A stretch of DNA of 8,976 bases from Chthoniobacterales bacterium (GTDB lineage Bacteria > Verrucomicrobiota > Verrucomicrobiia > Chthoniobacterales > UBA10450). Positions 6,886-8,976 of this stretch are shown here, one piece after another (within the stretch, counting starts at the first letter, position 1; each line of letters opens with the position of its first letter). The notes beneath the pieces are model-generated. The model did no database searches, was not told the origin of the DNA, and saw only the letters and a program-made list of their open reading frames with translations. The stretch is from assembly GCA_013697365.1 (NCBI GenBank), contig JACCXA010000242.1, positions 1 to 8,976 of the forward strand, written 5' to 3'. Both the position numbers and the translations under genes were made by a program.

Positions 6886-7223
6886 CCCCGCACCCCGCGA
6901 AGGAAGTGCAACGGATCCACCTGCGGTGGTCTGGATTTCTGCTGGCGACAGGAGGCCGACGATATTTAGACTCGCGGAGTCATGACCCGCCATTCAATCC
7001 CCCTCCCGCACCAAATCGCCACTGTCCCCCGGTGGCGGGCGACGGTTGCGCGTGGTCACCGGGCACATCCCGGGCGAGCATCATCTCAGCGCGCGGCGCA
7101 GATCCTTCGGAAGGTGGTGTGCCTATCCTGGGCGAAGCGCTTTACCTCGGCACATGGCCGTGGGCCGCGGGGCGATCCGGCACCCGGCGCCTGCGCTGAG
7201 CAAACGGGCGTCCCTTCCTTCAC
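6886..7223. other. 338-nt stretch without an intact gene
   Basis: This gap separates the GH2 stop from the M42 start. It holds two short hairpins: GACTC-GCG-GAGTC at 6969-6981 and GCCAC/GTGGC at 7018-7036. Neither is followed by a T-tract, so neither is a convincing terminator. Several short open frames exist, including one from an ATG at 6982 whose TGA overlaps the M42 ATG, but their composition does not look like a functional protein. Part of the stretch resembles a decayed YjbQ-family gene (see the entry at 7065). No promoter stands out. Confidence 0.6.
7065..7199 (+). pseudogene. Possible remnant of a YjbQ-family (UPF0047) gene
   Basis: One frame reads TSRASIISARGADPSEGG (codons 7065-7118), then VPILGEALYLGTWPW (7119-7163), and stops with TGA at 7197-7199. 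From memory of the family, YjbQ proteins contain HTSASLxIxENADP near the middle and IPxxxGxLxLGTWQGIxLxEHR...RR near the end. Both anchors appear here in the right order and the same frame, but the roughly 55-60 residues that normally lie between them, including the EGPDDMPAH metal-binding region, are missing. The histidine before TSAS is gone, and no matching N-terminal half is evident in the same frame. If real, this is a deleted, dead copy. The resemblance rests on short motifs and could be chance, so confidence is low. YjbQ enzymes are known or proposed as secondary thiamine-phosphate synthases. Confidence 0.28.
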
Positions 7224-8282
7224 ATGAATCCCGACAGCAAAGATTTTCTCCGGCAACTCGTCGGGACCGCGAGTCCTTCCGGTTACGAGCACGACGTACA
7301 AAAGCTGGTGCGCGAGCGCATACAGCCGTGGTGCGACAGCGTTCGCACGGATGTGATGGGCAACGTCTTTGGGACGCGTCATGCAGAAGGCCGGCCGCGC
7401 ATCATGCTGGCGGGACATTGCGATCAGATTGGGTTCATCGTGCAGTACATCACGGATGAAGGCTTTCTCTACCTTGAGCCGATTGGCGGGGTCGATCCCG
7501 TCGTGGCCACTTCGCAGCGCGTCTCGATCATGACGCGGAACGGCCTAGTGGCCGGTGTGATCGGGCGGAAAGCGATCCACCTCATGGACGAGGAAGACAA
7601 GAAAAAGGTGCCAAAGATGCACGATCTCTACGTGGATATCGGCGCCACGAGCAAAGCCGACGCGCTCCAGCTTGTCGCTTTCGGCGATGCCGGCGTTTTC
7701 CTCCAGCCTTACATCGAGCTGGCGAATGAACGCGCCGTCTCGATGGCTTTCGACAACAAGATGGGCACGTGGATCGTGACCGAGGTGCTCCGCCTGCTGC
7801 ACGGCCGCGAGTTCGAAGCCTGTGTCATTGGCGTCTCGACCGTGCAAGAGGAGATCGGGTTGCGCGGCGCCCATACGAGCGCCTTTTCCAGCGAAGCGGA
7901 CGTGGGAATCGCCCTCGATGTAGCGCACGGAACGGACACACCGGGGATCGAAAAAAAGATGGCCGGCGATTTCACGGTCGGGGGCGGACCAATGATTTCG
8001 CGGGGCGCGAATATCAATCCGCGTGTTTTTGAGGTCTTGGTGGCGACTGCGGAGGCGGAAGGCATTCCGTATCAAGTTGCATCGGCCGCACGCGGGACTG
8101 GAACGGATGCGAACGCCATGCAGCTTTCACGTGGCGGAATGGCCACCGGTTTGCTTTCGGTGCCGCTGCGCTACATGCATACGCCTAACGAGTTGTTGGC
8201 GCTCGAGGATTTGGAGAATACCGCCCGGCTCCTCGCGGCTTTCTGCGCCGGACTGAAGAAGGATCGGGATTTTACGCCGTGA
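7224..8282 (+). CDS. M42 family metallopeptidase (glutamyl aminopeptidase/endoglucanase-like)
   Basis: The 352-aa protein matches the M42 (TET aminopeptidase / FrvX) family at its normal length. Predicted metal ligands are H65 (AGHCDQIGF), bridging D177 (AFDNKMG), E210 (VQEEIGLRGA), D232 (ALDVAHG) and H319 (YMHTPNE); the catalytic base is E209 and D67 supports the first ligand. An inserted beta-barrel dimerisation domain lies at about 72-166. The enzyme is probably a cytoplasmic, two-metal, self-compartmentalising aminopeptidase that trims short peptides released by proteasome-like proteases; substrate preference cannot be read. The first motif differs slightly from the common AHMDE (here GHCDQ), but no ligand is lost. 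No signal peptide is present. The ATG at 7224 fits the family N-terminus (FLRQLVGTASPSGYE), though no Shine-Dalgarno is seen. The SDR gene starts 22 nt downstream, suggesting co-transcription. Confidence 0.93.
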   Translation: MNPDSKDFLRQLVGTASPSGYEHDVQKLVRERIQPWCDSVRTDVMGNVFGTRHAEGRPRIMLAGHCDQIGFIVQYITDEGFLYLEPIGGVDPVVATSQRVSIMTRNGLVAGVIGRKAIHLMDEEDKKKVPKMHDLYVDIGATSKADALQLVAFGDAGVFLQPYIELANERAVSMAFDNKMGTWIVTEVLRLLHGREFEACVIGVSTVQEEIGLRGAHTSAFSSEADVGIALDVAHGTDTPGIEKKMAGDFTVGGGPMISRGANINPRVFEVLVATAEAEGIPYQVASAARGTGTDANAMQLSRGGMATGLLSVPLRYMHTPNELLALEDLENTARLLAAFCAGLKKDRDFTP

Positions 8283-8304
8283 CCGCAGCGCTGTCGGAAC
8301 GACT

Positions 8305-8976
8305 ATGAGCATAAGCAAAAGGAAATTCATTAAGGTCTCAACCATGGCCGGCGGAGCTGTCGGCGCAGGCTTTTTGGCGCCGCAACGCACGCGCGGAGCG
8401 CAAGAAAAGCCCAGGCCATTGCGCATCCTGATTCTCGGCGGCACGGGATTCACCGGCCCGTTCCAGGTGCGATATGCGATGGAACGCGGGCACAAAGTCA
8501 CGGTCTTCAATCGTGGCAAGACGCGCCCGGGTGAGCTGCCCGAAGGCGTTGAACAGTTGCTCGGCGATCGCAACGGTCAGCTCGACGCCTTGAAAGATCA
8601 CAAATGGGATGTCGTGATCGACAACCCAACGAGCGTCCCCGTCTGGGTGCGCGACGTTGTTCAAGTCCTGAAAGGGAACGTCGACCGATACGTTTTCATC
8701 TCCACGATTTCTGTTTACGCGGATAACACACAGCAGAACGACGAGACGGCGCCCCTCGCAAAGTACGAAGGCGCCGACGCGATGAAGGAGACACGCGAAA
8801 CGTTGCTCGCCTCGGACTTCCGGCTCTACGGGCCGCTCAAAGCCCTCTCGGAGCAGGAGGCGAAGAAATGGTTTCCGAAGAAGACACTCGTCATCCGGCC
8901 GGGTCTGATTGTTGGACCCGGCGATCAGACGGACCGATTCACTTACTGGCCTGTCCGGATTGATCGCGGCGGCGAA
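8305..8976 (+). CDS. NAD-dependent epimerase/dehydratase (extended SDR) with Tat-like signal, 3' end outside window
   Basis: The frame is open from the ATG at 8305 to the window end, giving 224 residues. The N-terminus, SKRKFIK followed by a small-residue hydrophobic core (AGGAVGAGFLAP), looks like a Tat signal with KR in place of RR; probable cleavage is near RGA-QE (residue 32). The mature part begins a Rossmann fold at LRILILGGTGFTG (39-51), where GGTGFTG is the atypical extended-SDR NAD(P)-binding loop. VFNRGKTRP (67-75) follows strand 2, FISTISVYAD (131-140) is the strand carrying the active-site region, and Y175-GPL-K179 is the catalytic YxxxK pair. The product resembles exported 'NAD-dependent epimerase/dehydratase' proteins that are also common in Acidobacteria and Planctomycetes. 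Substrate is unknown: a nucleotide sugar is unlikely outside the cytoplasm. GGAA at 8296-8299 is a plausible Shine-Dalgarno. The gene lies 22 nt after M42 and is likely in the same transcript. Confidence 0.88.
   Translation, partial: MSISKRKFIKVSTMAGGAVGAGFLAPQRTRGAQEKPRPLRILILGGTGFTGPFQVRYAMERGHKVTVFNRGKTRPGELPEGVEQLLGDRNGQLDALKDHKWDVVIDNPTSVPVWVRDVVQVLKGNVDRYVFISTISVYADNTQQNDETAPLAKYEGADAMKETRETLLASDFRLYGPLKALSEQEAKKWFPKKTLVIRPGLIVGPGDQTDRFTYWPVRIDRGGE

Noticed and set aside
7018..7036. GCCACTG motif with hairpin, reminiscent of a cobalamin riboswitch piece
   Set aside because: None of the other conserved cobalamin elements (the GGGAA and CCGGAAGACCTGCC-type boxes) is nearby; the motif is just the arm of a small GC-rich hairpin.
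6982..7227. 81-codon frame whose TGA overlaps the M42 ATG (ATGA), suggesting a coupled upstream gene
   Set aside because: Its residue composition (Arg, Pro, Ala, His-rich, no hydrophobic pattern) looks like a non-coding frame of GC-rich DNA, and there is no Shine-Dalgarno.
7545..8075. 176-codon minus-strand open frame inside the M42 gene
   Set aside because: It is antisense to the region encoding the conserved metal ligands and has no motif of its own.
1..8976. Defence system, prophage, transposon or CRISPR
   Set aside because: No transposase, integrase, recombinase, nuclease, toxin-antitoxin pair, direct-repeat array or target-site duplication was found on either strand.

Overview
The window looks like a chromosomal segment of a GC-rich, free-living bacterium. 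I infer a soil or water member of the Verrucomicrobiota (PVC group). The basis is the mix of an ADOP/MacB-type permease tail, a small zinc-ribbon membrane protein with an acidic FDYDKFV motif, a DoxX protein, a GH2/galactokinase pair and a Tat-like SDR. No rRNA or other decisive taxonomic marker is present. I see no tRNA, CRISPR array, insertion sequence, phage gene or integrase.

Layout, left to right. (1) 1-156 is the C-terminal end of a FtsX/MacB-type ABC permease. (2) 247-534 is a small Ser/Lys-rich lipoprotein, followed by a strong nested-palindrome terminator. (3) A zinc-ribbon membrane protein on the minus strand (636-935) is divergent from a thioredoxin-like [2Fe-2S] ferredoxin (1002-1334). 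(4) 1391-2212 is a secreted protein with a peptidoglycan-binding domain, a Pro/Ala linker and an NTF2-like tail; it converges on a DoxX-family membrane protein (2239-2649, minus). (5) A galactokinase (2841-3938) is followed after 100 nt by a large glycoside hydrolase family 2 enzyme (4039-6885). (6) A 338-nt stretch without an intact gene (6886-7223) holds what may be the decayed remains of a YjbQ-family gene. (7) An M42 metalloaminopeptidase (7224-8282) is followed after 22 nt by a Tat-signal-like NAD-dependent epimerase/dehydratase, which is cut by the window end (8305-8976).

The most coherent functional unit is galK plus GH2. The GH2 enzyme has no signal peptide, so it would release a sugar from an imported glycoside in the cytoplasm, and the kinase would phosphorylate that sugar. 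The kinase carries Asn where the canonical galactokinase motif has the sugar-contacting Glu, so its real substrate is open. The other genes are mostly single-gene housekeeping or envelope functions. I did not find a defence system or another clearly new multi-gene system. The points most worth a second look are the kinase substitution, the long uncharacterised C-terminal part of the GH2 protein, the exported SDR-fold protein and the possible gene relic at 7065-7199.
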